A stretch of DNA of 64,000 nt from Mesostigma viride (taxonomy: Eukaryota; Streptophyta; Mesostigmatophyceae; Mesostigmatales; Mesostigmataceae). The stretch is taken from positions 5,480,445 to 5,544,444 of the forward strand of contig RPFO01000156.1 in the NCBI GenBank assembly GCA_009746045.1, written 5' to 3'. The translations under genes and the position numbers were made by a program. This document shows positions 51,400 to 62,639 of the stretch, one piece after another; position 1 is the first letter of the stretch; each line of letters starts with the position of its first letter. The notes below the pieces were generated by a model that was given only the letters and a program-made list of their open reading frames with translations, was not told the origin of the DNA and made no database searches.

Positions 51400-51905
51400 G
51401 AAAGTTGCATTTTCATGCATTTAAAGTTTCAACTAAAGTCTTTGAGGAAAAAAAAGTTCGTCGGCGGCCGGCACACCGGCACACCGGCACACCGGCACAC
51501 CGGCACACCGGCACACCGGCACACCGGCACACCGGCACACCGGCACACCTCAAATTGCATATATGCACACACCTTTGCACATGCAATTGTTATCCATGGG
51601 ATTTATGTAGGTGGATGGGTCATGCAAGGGTTACCTAGATGCTCATGACACCGTGGCACCGTGGCATCGTGCCACCGTGCCACCGTGCCACCGTGCCACC
51701 GTGCCACCTCAAAAGTTGCATATAAACACACATATTTGCACATACAATGTTATCCATTGGGATTTATCAAGGGTAATGGGTCATGCAAGGGTTACCTAGA
51801 CATGCTCATGACACCGTTGCATCGTGCCACCGTGCCACCGGCACACCGGCACACCGGCACACCGTTGCACCTCAAATTGCATATAAACACACACCTTTGC
51901 ACGTG
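51400..51905. repeat. Higher-order repeat with GGCACACC and GTGCCACC blocks
   Basis: Three units of about 170-190 bp, each with a TGCATATA(A)(A)CACACA...TTGCAC segment, a GGGTCATGCAAGGGTTACC segment and a short tandem. The first tandem is about ten GGCACACC octamers (51466-51548); the others are GTGCCACC. Confidence 0.9.
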
Positions 51906-52161
51906 CATTGGTTATCATGGGGTATATTGCATGCATCAACCAAAATAATCACATGTCATTGAATCACATACTGAACGTAAATCCATTTCCGTGTAAAACA
52001 TGGCCACTAGATAACACATGTATCTTATGCCCACCACCATTATGCAACATGACCATGCATGGACAGTTGGCATGTTGGGCTTCATTCTTGGAACAAGACT
52101 AGCATGCTTGACAGGACAAAGAGACGCCTTTACTCCTATCGAAGCTTTCACACATTCCCCA
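51906..52161. other. 3' flank of transposase-like gene A
   Basis: No gene seen. It presumably includes the 3' end of the minus-strand transcript. Confidence 0.4.
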
Positions 52162-52169
52162 TCATTCCC

Positions 52170-52203
<34 letters not shown>

Positions 52204-54667
52204 GCTACTCTCGCTACTCTCACAAACAAAAGAAAGTTGGGTATCTTCCGCCCCCGTCTCAGCGACGGCCGCGGCACCATCCTGAAAAAACTTTTCGCGG
52301 CCAAAGGCATTAGCCGCATGAGGGCACCCGCAGATGAACTTTAAGACTTCCTCCAGCGTGGTGTATGTCGCTCCCTTGCCGTCGGACCAAACCGTCTCGA
52401 TCTTCAAAGCCCCGCCATTCTCATGTACTTCTGTGACCCACCCGTGAAAACGGGTCTTGGCAGCACCCCACAAGGCGCACAGCCTTCTCCCTTTCAGCGC
52501 GCGCAGCCCGTGCTCAACAAAGTGTGCCGCACATGCAGCTTTTGACGTCGCTGCAGCAGCTTGCTGCGTTTGAAAACCAGCAAAGTGCACGTGTGGATGG
52601 TCATCTAAGGCCTGAAGGGTTGCACGAGATAGCTTACGTGCTGCTGTCAGCGACGGAGTGTGGACAGCCTGCCCTGATGCACCAACTGTCCAGTGTTGAA
52701 CGATGATTTCCGATGCCGACACCGTCAGGCCCGGCCCACCGCCTGCGAGCGAGAGCTTGTTAAACTGCCCTTCCCAGGAGGGTGAGTAAAACACGGAAAC
52801 AGTCAGAGTCCCGCGTGAACGAACAGTAGACGCATCCAGGACCTTCACCAAGAGCTCCTCTGGCCAGGGCATGCCTTCCCCGCACGTCACCGCAGGTCTC
52901 TTGATGATGAGAAAGTCTCCGCGGGAGATAATGCCGGGATTTACGGAAAAAATATGACCCGCAGTCGCAATGGTCCGTGCACCACCGGTGGCATCCGCAG
53001 GAGAATTTGAGGCAACTCCAGTAGGAGGATTGGAGGCAAGCGTGGCAGGCGTGGCAGATGCGGCCGGCAGGCGCTCAGCCTCGCGTCGCGCCCGGTGAAT
53101 GGCAGTTTGCACCTCGTGCCGGCGGTTGCCTGCATGGCTGATAATTGGGTGCAGCGGCGCTTCCAAAGCACGGGCAGCCCGCATCACCGCCTGATCCCCT
53201 GCACTGTGGAGGCAAAAAGGGAGGGGCTTGTGTTTTTGCTGCTCCCTGCACTCCGTCAGAGCTTGGATCATGCGGTCAAACACCGACGCTTCTTCTTCCA
53301 CTTGCTCCGGCTCAGCGGGGAAGCCGCGGATCTCCTCGTTGAGCTCTGCTTGCTTTGCATCCGTCATGATGTCTGGAAACACTCGGTTGAGTTTAGAGCA
53401 ATGACGGCGGATTGCGCGATCGCCATCCCAATCTGCAAACGCGGCAACACCTGGGCTGCCCTTGGGCGCCTTGGTCGCCTCCATGACTAGCACGCCGCGG
53501 AGCTCTTTGCCATCACTCACACGCTTCGAAGAGACAGTAACCATGTCGCATGGCTCCTCGTTCGGCCCAAGAGGCCTCCAACAGTTGGCGGGCACATCAG
53601 CTAACGCCTCTGCCGTGGCAAGTCGGTAGCGCAAAAAGCAGTCATCACCAACGTCCGCCCCTGCACCTTCATCGTGATGGCCGAATAGCTCGATATCAAA
53701 TATCTTGCTGACCGGCCGATGCTCCACCACAGGTTGGTTGGTTGACGCGTCCATAACCACGTCAGCAGACTTGACCCAACGCCCAAGATCTGGGTCTATG
53801 CAGCCTCGAAGCCACTGTTGTGAAGTCCAGCGCTGCATTGACGAGCTGCAAGCAACAAGCATAGAACAAACAGTTGCAATAAGAGGCGAGTAAGCAAGGT
53901 GATTATTGGTTAACTATGGCATGCTACATATGGAAAAGAAGAAGAACCCGGAAGAAATTCATAGCATTTTAAAGAAAACCAACCTTGGCAGATGGCGGCA
54001 GTGGGTTTATTGTCGCCATGCTCCCGGTTGGGCCTTGCTCGTAGAAGTGTGCAAAGGCACGCGTCAGCCCTTGCAACACATCTTGAAATGTCAGCATGAG
54101 CACCGGTGCGAGATCTGACACACGGTTCTTCATCCCGTTGTACCACCGGATAAACCAACCAAATCTCTGATCAGCGTCATTATGGGTGTGCCCCGGGGGC
54201 AGGCGGCACACCCTGATGAGAGAAAAGAGACGGCGGTTAATGAGAACCGCTAGAAAGCCCAATAGCTCGCTATTCATGTTGTCCCCACCCCCGTCCACTT
54301 GAAGGACGAGTGTCGTGGCAAGGCCAAACTCGCGGATCTCAGGATAATTTGTGGGACCTTTCCCATGGTCGCTCAACCACCACTTCCAACAATTGGTGTG
54401 TGAGCAGCGTCGCAGTGACACGCCCTGAATTACCAGAAACCTCAGAATTGGCTATACCCAAGGCATGATCACCCAGAAGTACGTCCTCACTCCGTGCAAA
54501 ATCGAGCAAACCAGCTGGTAGGGTATATGTAGCTTGCGGCTGCTAAGCCACTCTTTCGAGGCGCTGCCCCTGGTTGGAACCGCCGTCTTCATTTTCGCCA
54601 GACCATCCGAATGACTAGGGCGTCCCCAACATCTACTGCTCCAATTTTGGTACTTTTGAAATTCCAT
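52162..54667 (-). pseudogene. Transposase-like gene A (GHTHxDxDQ family), N-terminally incomplete
   Basis: Exon 54667-53984, a GT-AG intron 53983-53833, then exon 53832-52162. The first exon has ATTLVLQVDGGGDNMNSELL followed by LPPGHTHNDADQRFGWFIRW. This pair (L-Q-x-D-x-x-x-x-N, then G-H-T-H-x-D-x-D-Q) marks a widespread eukaryotic protein family with a presumed RNase H-like fold; I think it corresponds to DUF7869, without having searched. The second exon (about 555 aa) ends in a poly-Glu tail. An in-frame TAG occurs at 54452-54454 just after YFWVIMPWV, either a stop mutation or part of a 33-nt GT...AG segment. No N-terminal part is found upstream. Confidence 0.6.
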
Positions 54668-55273
54668 GCCTGGAGCGCAAAGTTTGCAATATATGTGCCG
54701 TTTGTAGCTCTAGCTCTATAATAACCTGACCAACCCCGCATTCCTCAAAGTACTTAGCACTTGTTGCCTATTCTCATTATGCGAATCACATGATTAGGAT
54801 GTGCTTCATGATTGCTATTGCTCGAGATTCAATTAAGAATGATTGACATCAATAAATGATGAACCAAATAAACCAAATTAGGCCACTTGACAAGTTCATG
54901 ATCCATTTAAATTGTACAATTAAGCGATTAATTAATTCATAAATCATACATTACATGGGATACCCCCGTCGACGAGCTAGTGGTACGTACAATGAAACAT
55001 TTGAGTTTGTAACATGTCTCCATGGATATATACATGTATGCTGGACCTCGCGCATCTCAGCCCTCTAAGAAATGTTATTTGAACTCAGGTCTAGATCTAA
55101 ATATATACATGATCTGGATAATATTATACACTTCCTTAAAAGAGCATGAATCGAGCTTTACAATTCAGGACAAGGAACTCGTTTGCAAATCACGGCTGAA
55201 AGGCAAGTGCTCACAACGAAGCACGTGCTCTCAAGGCTGTCCACCTCGTCCAACCAAGCCCGGGCGAGCTGGC
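54668..55273. other. A/T-rich spacer between transposase-like genes A and B
   Basis: I see no coding sequence or inverted repeat in it. Confidence 0.5.
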
Positions 55274-57825
55274 CTACTCAACAGGTCTCTTCTTGGCCAA
55301 GTTCGTGAGCCGTTTCTCGACGTCTGTCGGAATGGTCAAGATGGCCTGGCGATTGTTAGCTGGGTTGACAACAATGGTGTGTTCGAACCCCGCGTCCATG
55401 CACAGGTAGCAATTGACCAAGTTTGGCTGTTCAGCTTGCGCATCGGCGTCCATTTTGAACATCGTCGCCATACCCGGAAATCTGTCCCAGTAGCGCACCC
55501 CCACCACCCATTGTCCCTTACGGAACAACTCCCTATCGACCTTGCCGTTTCTGTCGGCCACTCGCCTCACGAAAGTAGCGGCCACCTGATAAGGCTCCTG
55601 CAAGACTTCCGCTAGCCAATATGGATGATCTGGATCGTGGGACTCATCACCAGAGTAGGACTCGACGGCAAAAATGTCTCGCAGCTTCAGTCTCCTTCCC
55701 ATCATCGTCCTCTCTGCCTGTAGTCTGTTCAGTCGCGTCCCTGCGTGCCCCCCTTGTCCGTTTGGGTTCCTTTGCACTGGCTCCCCCAGTTTGTGGAGCT
55801 TCATCCGAGCACCTCCCACATTCCAGCCGTCCATGTCGGTCCACTCCTTTCGACAATCCCACCACCTTTCCTCGGCGCACGCACCGCCACAATAGCAGGA
55901 ATACTGGCGCAGCATTAAGCGCGTCACATTCGACTTGTCCATGCGCCACCAGTGCGCCTTCTTCACTCCTTTGATTTCGCCGCGCCCTGGGCTGTAAGGA
56001 AGCACCTGCGCGTCGAAGACAAGATTTGCACAAGGGAAAGTTGAAGTTACGAGACCATCGAGCTAGTTGTGTTTTATTAAGCACTCCTGATCGCCAGGAC
56101 TCCAAGAACGCCCTAGAAACGACGGCCGGCGTAACTATTCCCTGAACGAGGACTGTACACTTAATTACCTCGGGGAACTCGAAGAAGTTACGCCTGGTCG
56201 TTGTGGTCCCGCCCACCGCCCCCGACGCCAGATTCTCCACCAACTGGGCGGCCGTCTGTTTGTCCTGGTTCTCTTCCCTGATGTGCCACCTCCTCAACAT
56301 GCACTTCACAGTCCCACCAGCTCCATCCACCTCCCCCTTTCCGTGCTGCTCCCCAAAGTAATTCCACTCAAATGACTCCAGGTGCGGATCCTCCGTCAGC
56401 AGCCGGGCCACTTCCGCGATCACATTCCTTGACTTGAACTGCATGGAGCAATTGTCCGACCACCCAATGAAGCGCTTCACCTCTACCCCTTCTGACCGTA
56501 GTGTCGCCAGGATTTTGAGGATAGCAAAACGGAGGGCCCGCCCGTCCCTTTTCATTCCGCCCTGTCCGATGAAGTGAAACTCCCTTCTCACGACCTTTCC
56601 CGACGCTGGATCCAAGTAGCGCACGATCCAGGGCATAAGGACGAATGTGACTGGATGCCAATACTGTGCTTGGAGATTGTGATAGGTGTAAGACTGGTAG
56701 TTCTCGGCGTAATCTGTGTGGCATACAAGGTCCCCCACCCGCATCCTTGAGAGACATTCCTTGGAGGCGTCCGCTTGCCACCACGCGTTGAAGCAATGCT
56801 GGATGAAGTCCGGCCACTTGTCCACAATTGCCTCCTTTAGCTCCGTTGGTGTGGACTTGACGTCGACTTGCGTCAATCGCTGCCCACCAGCCTTTGCGAT
56901 CTCGTCACAGTCGTCCTGCATATGCGCAGTGTGCACATACAGAAAAGACATCAACTTCGACCCACCAATGACCTGTAGAAAGAAAAAAGACAGGACCTCA
57001 GGAAAAATTGAAAAAGAAACGCCTTGGGGCGCAACCACTCCACTAAAAATTACCTCTGGCCCAAGAACTTCAGGAAACATTGCAAAAGAAACGCCTTGGG
57101 GCGCAACCACTCCACTAAAAATTACCTCTGGCCCAAGAACCGCACCCGGCGGCACATCCTGCATCTCGTATCTGGTCCATGAAATCAGGTGGTTGGAAGC
57201 CTCCTCCCGTTCGCATAACATGAAGTTCCGAATTCCACACTTGGGAGCCAGGCAAGTGCCCAACACACAAGCCTTACGCCGGATCGAGCAAACCCCCAAC
57301 TCCTCGCCCAGGTCATGATCGGGCACCCCTTCCTCGTCGTCCAGCACCCTCCCATGCATGGGCAGATCCTCAAGTTCGCCCTGAAAAGGCTGAACCTGCG
57401 GCCGCGACGACCCCACAGACGACCTCGAACCTCCCCCCTCCCTCATCCCCTCCACCTCACAAGTAAACTTGTTCACCCACTCTGTCGTGTGAGTGGCTTT
57501 GAAAATGGAACATGTGGGCACGGACGACCCCACGTCGAGCTGGCTACCATGATCGCACGCGTGGCATTCAGGTCCGCACTCGCATCTGGCATGAAAAGTT
57601 GCACGAAATTTGGCCAACCCCCCAACCATGGACTGCATGGTAGTGTGGTGCTGGCATGCGCACAAGTTCCGCATTTTCCACCGCCCCTTGACGCATGCGG
57701 GCATATGCTTGCAAAAAGTAGTGTATCCCACATGAACTGTGCTCTTCTGATTCGTGCGTAGCATTGACATCCCTGCCTCCGTCTCCAAAATCACCTGATT
57801 TCCCCCCCTCACACCCTCCTCTCCC

Positions 57826-57921
<96 letters not shown>

Positions 57922-58703
57922 CTACTGTCCATCCGCCGCGGTGGCTTCAACTCCGGATGGCGGGAAATGAACACTTCGTAAATCTTCGACTTGGAGACAG
58001 TATAGTAGCGCGCACCCTCCGAAAACGCTAGTGTATGTTTGTAATCCTTTCTGGTCCATTCACAATGAACATCCTTCATGTTCGGAGACGCCCGCGTCAA
58101 GTTATCATCCCTCCAGCACGCTTGTATCAGGGCAATGACTTCCGTCGGAAGCTCGTCTTTCCTCCTCCTCCTCTCTGGCGCACTCATCAAAAGGTCGTCC
58201 TCCCCTTCTTCCATTCCATCCCTGTGACCCCGAACAGTTGCGACAAAGCGCCTGTCAATCCCGAACGCGCGCTCCACAATCCTGTCCGGGACGCCCTCCA
58301 TTGCCTTCGTAACAAGTCCACACAAGGCCCACCTAAGCCCACGATCCTTCTCAGATGTTCCCAAGTCGCCAAAAGCCTTCTTGATGTTATCCCGAAGAGA
58401 TTCCGCCCAATTTTCAGGAAGCCCGCCGTCACAGTTCTTCCTCTTCTTAATGCCGTTGCTCTCCGCCACCATGGCATTTAGTCTTGAAGCTGCGCAAGAC
58501 AGAACCTCCGCGCTCATCTCTGGCGTCCTGTGGTTGTTTGCTTTCACGCGTTCCGCCATGATAGGAAAGATGTCATTGGCAATTTTGTACCCCTTGTTCT
58601 CGATGTACTTGTCGCTCCAGAGACCGCGAAGTGCAGGCTCCCGGTCGTCATTGGACAAGGGACGCGAACCGTCGGAAACGGCCCCCCGCCCCGATCGCGC
58701 CAT
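55274..58703 (-). CDS. Transposase-like gene B (SDN...HGKGxxDGxGGTVK family)
   Basis: Minus strand, ATG at 58703. Exons are 58703-57126, 56972-56169 and 56005-55274, with GT-AG introns of 153 and 163 bp, both phase 0; the first intron has no stops and can be read through. Spliced, it would encode roughly 1040 residues. CHTDYAENYQSYTYHNLQAQ, then FIGWSDNCSMQFKSRN, then FGEQHGKGEVDGAGGTVKC are the key motifs. They define a family of transposon-like proteins I know from animals and algae without a settled name. The spaced acidic residues (HTD, WSD, GEVDG) suggest a DDD/E catalytic core, which is inference. A Cys-rich part (CACQHH, CECGPECHACDH) lies before them. A 92-nt G-run sits within the first exon. 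Confidence 0.65.
56973..57140 (-). repeat. Intron of gene B made of exon-end/donor duplications
   Basis: The real junction (exon end CTTGGGCCAGAG, donor GTAATTTTTAG, at 57118-57140) is repeated almost perfectly 72 bp further into the intron (57048-57069). The first part of a third unit precedes the acceptor. Both copies have identical donor sequence. Confidence 0.92.
57827..57918. repeat. Uninterrupted run of 92 C
   Basis: A pure poly-C (poly-G on the coding strand) tract in exon 1 of gene B. It would encode about 30 glycines. Since 92 is not a multiple of 3, and length calling in such runs is unreliable, the frame across it is uncertain. Confidence 0.97.
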
Positions 58704-58848
58704 CAGACTTTGGTCAGACGGCAGCTGATTTTTTTCGCCTCTTAATCCCGCGGCACCGAAAGCCCTGAGGATGAGTAATGATAAATAATCACCATTAAAG
58801 ACACGACGAAAACGATGGGCATCAAACAAGAACGACAAGCGTCATTAA

Positions 58849-59480
58849 TAACGCCGGCCGGCGCAACTGGATACATGTAAACCATACAAAAGTGATTTTA
58901 TGAAACACATACAGTTTGTCATTAATAACGACGGCCGGCGTAACTCGGGCGCAATTAAAAACCATTAAGAAGCAACTCAGGATATGCAGGCAGAAATCCT
59001 TCAGGTGTAAAAAAGATGTACAAACACACTTTTGGTAATGGGGCCTGATTGCGCAACTGCAAGATACCATTGGAAACGCCGGCCGGCGCAACTGGATGCA
59101 TGTACATAAACCATACAAAAGTGATTTGCACAAAACCCCTACAATTTGTCATGAGTAACGACGGCCGGCGTAACTCGGTTGCATTTGAAAACCACAAAGA
59201 AGCAACTCAGGTAGTGAAGGCGGAAATCCCAGAGGTGATAAAATGTTTACCAACACAAAATGTTGATAAGCGTGCAAGCTTTTGCAAGTGCGCGCAAGAT
59301 ACCATTGGAAACGCCGGCCGGCGCAACTGGAACACCAAAACAAAAAACTTGATTTGCACGAAACCCATTCAGTTCGTCATGGATAACGACGGCCGGCGCA
59401 ACTTCATGGCACTCACCACTTTCACCAAATGCCATGTCGCCATTATATTGAGGAAAGCGAAGTATGCCCACTTGAAGCTG
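58849..59480. repeat. 230-bp tandem repeat carrying GCCGGCCGGC palindromes
   Basis: About 2.7 units directly upstream of gene B. Each has two copies of AACG(C/A)CGGCCGGCG(C/T)AACT, at 58849, 58927, 59075, 59157, 59309 and 59384. A seventh copy is in the second intron of gene B (56117-56136). Candidate protein-binding sites or subterminal transposon repeats. Confidence 0.9.
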
Positions 59481-61720
59481 TGGTCTGCAGAACATTGACA
59501 CAAAATATGCATGGTATTTCAAGCAATGAATGCTATGTGTCAGGCATCAATGTCTTTATTGTATCCAAATGTGGTTAGGACGGAGGTTTACATTGGTTGC
59601 TATTTTAAGACAATGGCGTATAACCAAACATTGCACACACTCAAGAGTGTACTTATGCTGAACTGGAAAGGAACATTAAACCCCAATAAGGTAGATATTT
59701 TTCTTTTACATTTTAATTTTTTATATACTACTTTATATAATATTATATTATATTATATTATATTATGCTATATTATGTTATATGAAATAACATTAAAATT
59801 AACATAAAATTAAAATTATATATTAATTATAGTATATTATATAATTTATATTATATATTATATTCACGATGCTCTGTGTATTAATGACATATCAGACACA
59901 CCTACATCACATCGCCTTGATGTTTCCGTTGTATGGGTCCGGTCGGGCGTTGGTAGCTGGTCGACAACAATTCTACATTTCCTAAAAAAAAATGCGACCG
60001 TGCCTACATTCGAAGGCGCGCTGTGGCTGACCTGAACTATCGGTGAACACCTCGGCGTCACTTGACCGGCCTAGGTTGACATTTCGGCAGAGTAACGCTG
60101 CTTAAAGGATCCTTGCGTAGTTCGCGCGATTTGGCTCTTTATATATGTTTTTGGAGACGACGAGCAAGCATCCGATTGGTCAGCCAATTCCTGTCCAGTC
60201 CTCGGACAGTGTCCAATCCGGTGCTTGGGATCCAGAAAACGTGCTCGAGCCTGGCCACTCTGTCGCGGGCGCCGCGCTAGTGGCGTCGCGCCCAAACCTG
60301 ACCAGGCCATAGGAAAGGGCGGGGGCGAATGCAAGAATTATTGTTATATCCTGACCTGTCCTGGGGAAGGTCCGGGGCGAATGCAAGAATTAATATACCT
60401 GCGTATGCAACCAACACGGCCGATCCACATACATAATCCGACTGAGCTGGACGGTACGGACCAAATTTCGGTGCAAATTGAGGCCCAAAAGCTATGTCGG
60501 CATGGTGCGCGCACCCCTTGCGGTAGGGGCCATGGCGACTGCCTTTAGACGAAACGTGACAAATCTGGCACGCGGAAAGCAGAAATGCTCGATTGTTGGA
60601 GAAAATTAGTTACTGATTCTAATTTATGGCGGGATGGTTGCGATCTATAATGTCGCGGGCTTTTTTTCTTTGCCATCGGCAGGGGGGGTCCGGCCTGAAT
60701 TTCTGTCGGGATGAATAAAGTATATTGGATGCCTGCCGGGTTGATTGTCGATTGTTGCCAGTTTTGATGGTCGTAAGGAAAGCTAGTTTAATGATGTTTC
60801 TAAAGCCGTAAAAATTCCCGCTGCTATCTTTACCTTTCCCGTCATTTTGCGGTAAGATAACATTAGCCCTGCGCGATGCGTACTGCCCAACCACTCCATG
60901 AAAGGGTGGACTTTCTTGTGCGCCTGGGCACGAATAAATGCCCGTTATGGTACGTTCTTGTGTTAAACGTCTTAAGCTTGCGTTTTCCTGCTTTCTTACC
61001 TCGTTGAGCGTAAGCTTTTTGCCTTCTTTCCGGCCAGATGCAGCCAGAAAGTTGCGGGTCCTGGCGCTGCATCGCTGGATTCCTGGGTGTCTTTTAGCTA
61101 GTTAATCGTCTGTGACGTGGCTGGCTTTCTGCAGCGCGTGGCCCGCAACCTGTCGGGAAGGTGTAATGCTTTTATTTCCATGCTTCTCTGAAATTTCTTT
61201 TGCTTTATAGACAGTTGTGTTCGAGGAAATTCACGCGGTCTTCCTAAGCAGCGGCATCATTTTCCCCAGACACTGACGAGCTGGCACCTGTCTCCTAAAG
61301 AGAGCGGCTCGTGCTTGTTAGAAAGGAGGCAGTGTGCATTTTGCGGGACACAATGCTTTGGTGGCACATGCGTCAGGTAGGCTGTTCCAATGGTCTCTTC
61401 ACCTTTCCCACTGAGTAAATGTTAGCATTTGTCATGCTAACCAGAGCAGCTAGCCACAGGTTGGCTGGATAAAAAGTCAGCTTATTTTCTCTTTATATAC
61501 TGCGTGTGTGGTCCTCCACGTGTCCGGCTTGTTGGGCATTTTGGAAGAGGGTTTATAATGTGTTGTTGGGTGGAACAACTTGGTTGTTGGCACAAAATCA
61601 CACATTATTAGCCTGAGATAGGCATGACATATGCTGCTCAGGCGTGTCGTCCTACCAGCCTTGTTGTTAAGGGTAGACTCACAAGGCTGGCTGTGCCGAT
61701 GGAGGGGTGGGGCGTGCTAG
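59481..61720. other. Intergenic, no gene seen
   Basis: Includes a very A/T-rich stretch (59700-59870, TATTATATTATA). A short direct repeat with GGGCGAATGCAAGAATTA lies at 60325-60345 and 60372-60391. No coding sequence recognised on either strand. Confidence 0.5.
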
Positions 61721-62376
61721 CCCCCCCCCACACCCACGCATGCATGCTAGCCCACCCCCACACCCACGCATGCATGCTAGCCCCGGCCCCGGCCCCCCCA
61801 CACCCACGCATGCATGCTAGCCCCCCCCACACCCACGCATGCATGCTAGCCCACACACCCACGCATGCATGAGCCCCCCCCACACCCACGCATGCATGCT
61901 AGCCCCCCCACACACCCACGCATGCATGCAGCCCCCCACACACCCACGCATGATGCCGCCCCCCCACACCCACGCATGCATGACAGCCCCCCCACACCCA
62001 CGCATGCATGCTAGCCCCCCACACACCCACGCATGATGCCAGCCCCCACACACACCCACGCATGCATGCCAGCCCCCCCACACACCCACGCATGCATGCT
62101 AGCCCCCCACACACACCCACGCATGCATGCCAGCCCCCCACACCCACGCATGCATGCCAGCCCCCCCCCACACTTACGCATGCATGCTAGCCCCCCACAC
62201 ACACCCACGCATGCATGCCAGCCCCCCCCACACCCACGCATGCAGGCTAGCCCAACCCCCACCCACGCATGCATGCCAGCCCACCCCCACACCCACACGT
62301 GCATGCCAGCCCACCCCCACACCCACGCATGCATGCCAGCCCACCCCCACACCCACGCGTGCATGCCAGCCCACCC
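61721..62376. repeat. 26-30-bp satellite, about 24 units
   Basis: Units are CCCCCACACCCACGCATGC plus ATGC(T/C)AGC with variable C-run and CA lengths. All frames are open on both strands, giving artefactual Cys/Trp/His-rich ORFs. Confidence 0.97.
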
Positions 62377-62639
62377 CTAGCTTGAGCGTGCTTGTAAAGT
62401 TTTTGCATGGTTTATTAAAATGAGTGGAATATGTATTTATTGCATTAAATGTTAATTTTATTGATCATGAATGAAAATGGTCAACATTGCCGAAGTGCCC
62501 CTAAATTGCTCAATATTGTGTGCTCAAGAATTCAATGAGGATTGTCATCATGGAAACCCGCACAAATTCACGATTCCGGGCATGCATGTGAAAGTATCAA
62601 GAACAATTTTCAATTAAGAATGGTATCTCATTGTTCCAT
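62377..62639. other. Spacer between two satellite arrays
   Basis: A/T-rich unique sequence with no gene seen. Confidence 0.5.

Noticed and set aside
52162-58703. Viral or giant-virus-derived origin for the two transposase-like genes
   Set aside because: No capsid, polymerase or other viral genes nearby; introns and repeat context fit resident transposons.
61638-62423. Cys/Trp- and His/Pro-rich repeat proteins on both strands
   Set aside because: The 26-30-bp satellite is open in several frames simultaneously, a sign of repeat translation rather than a gene.
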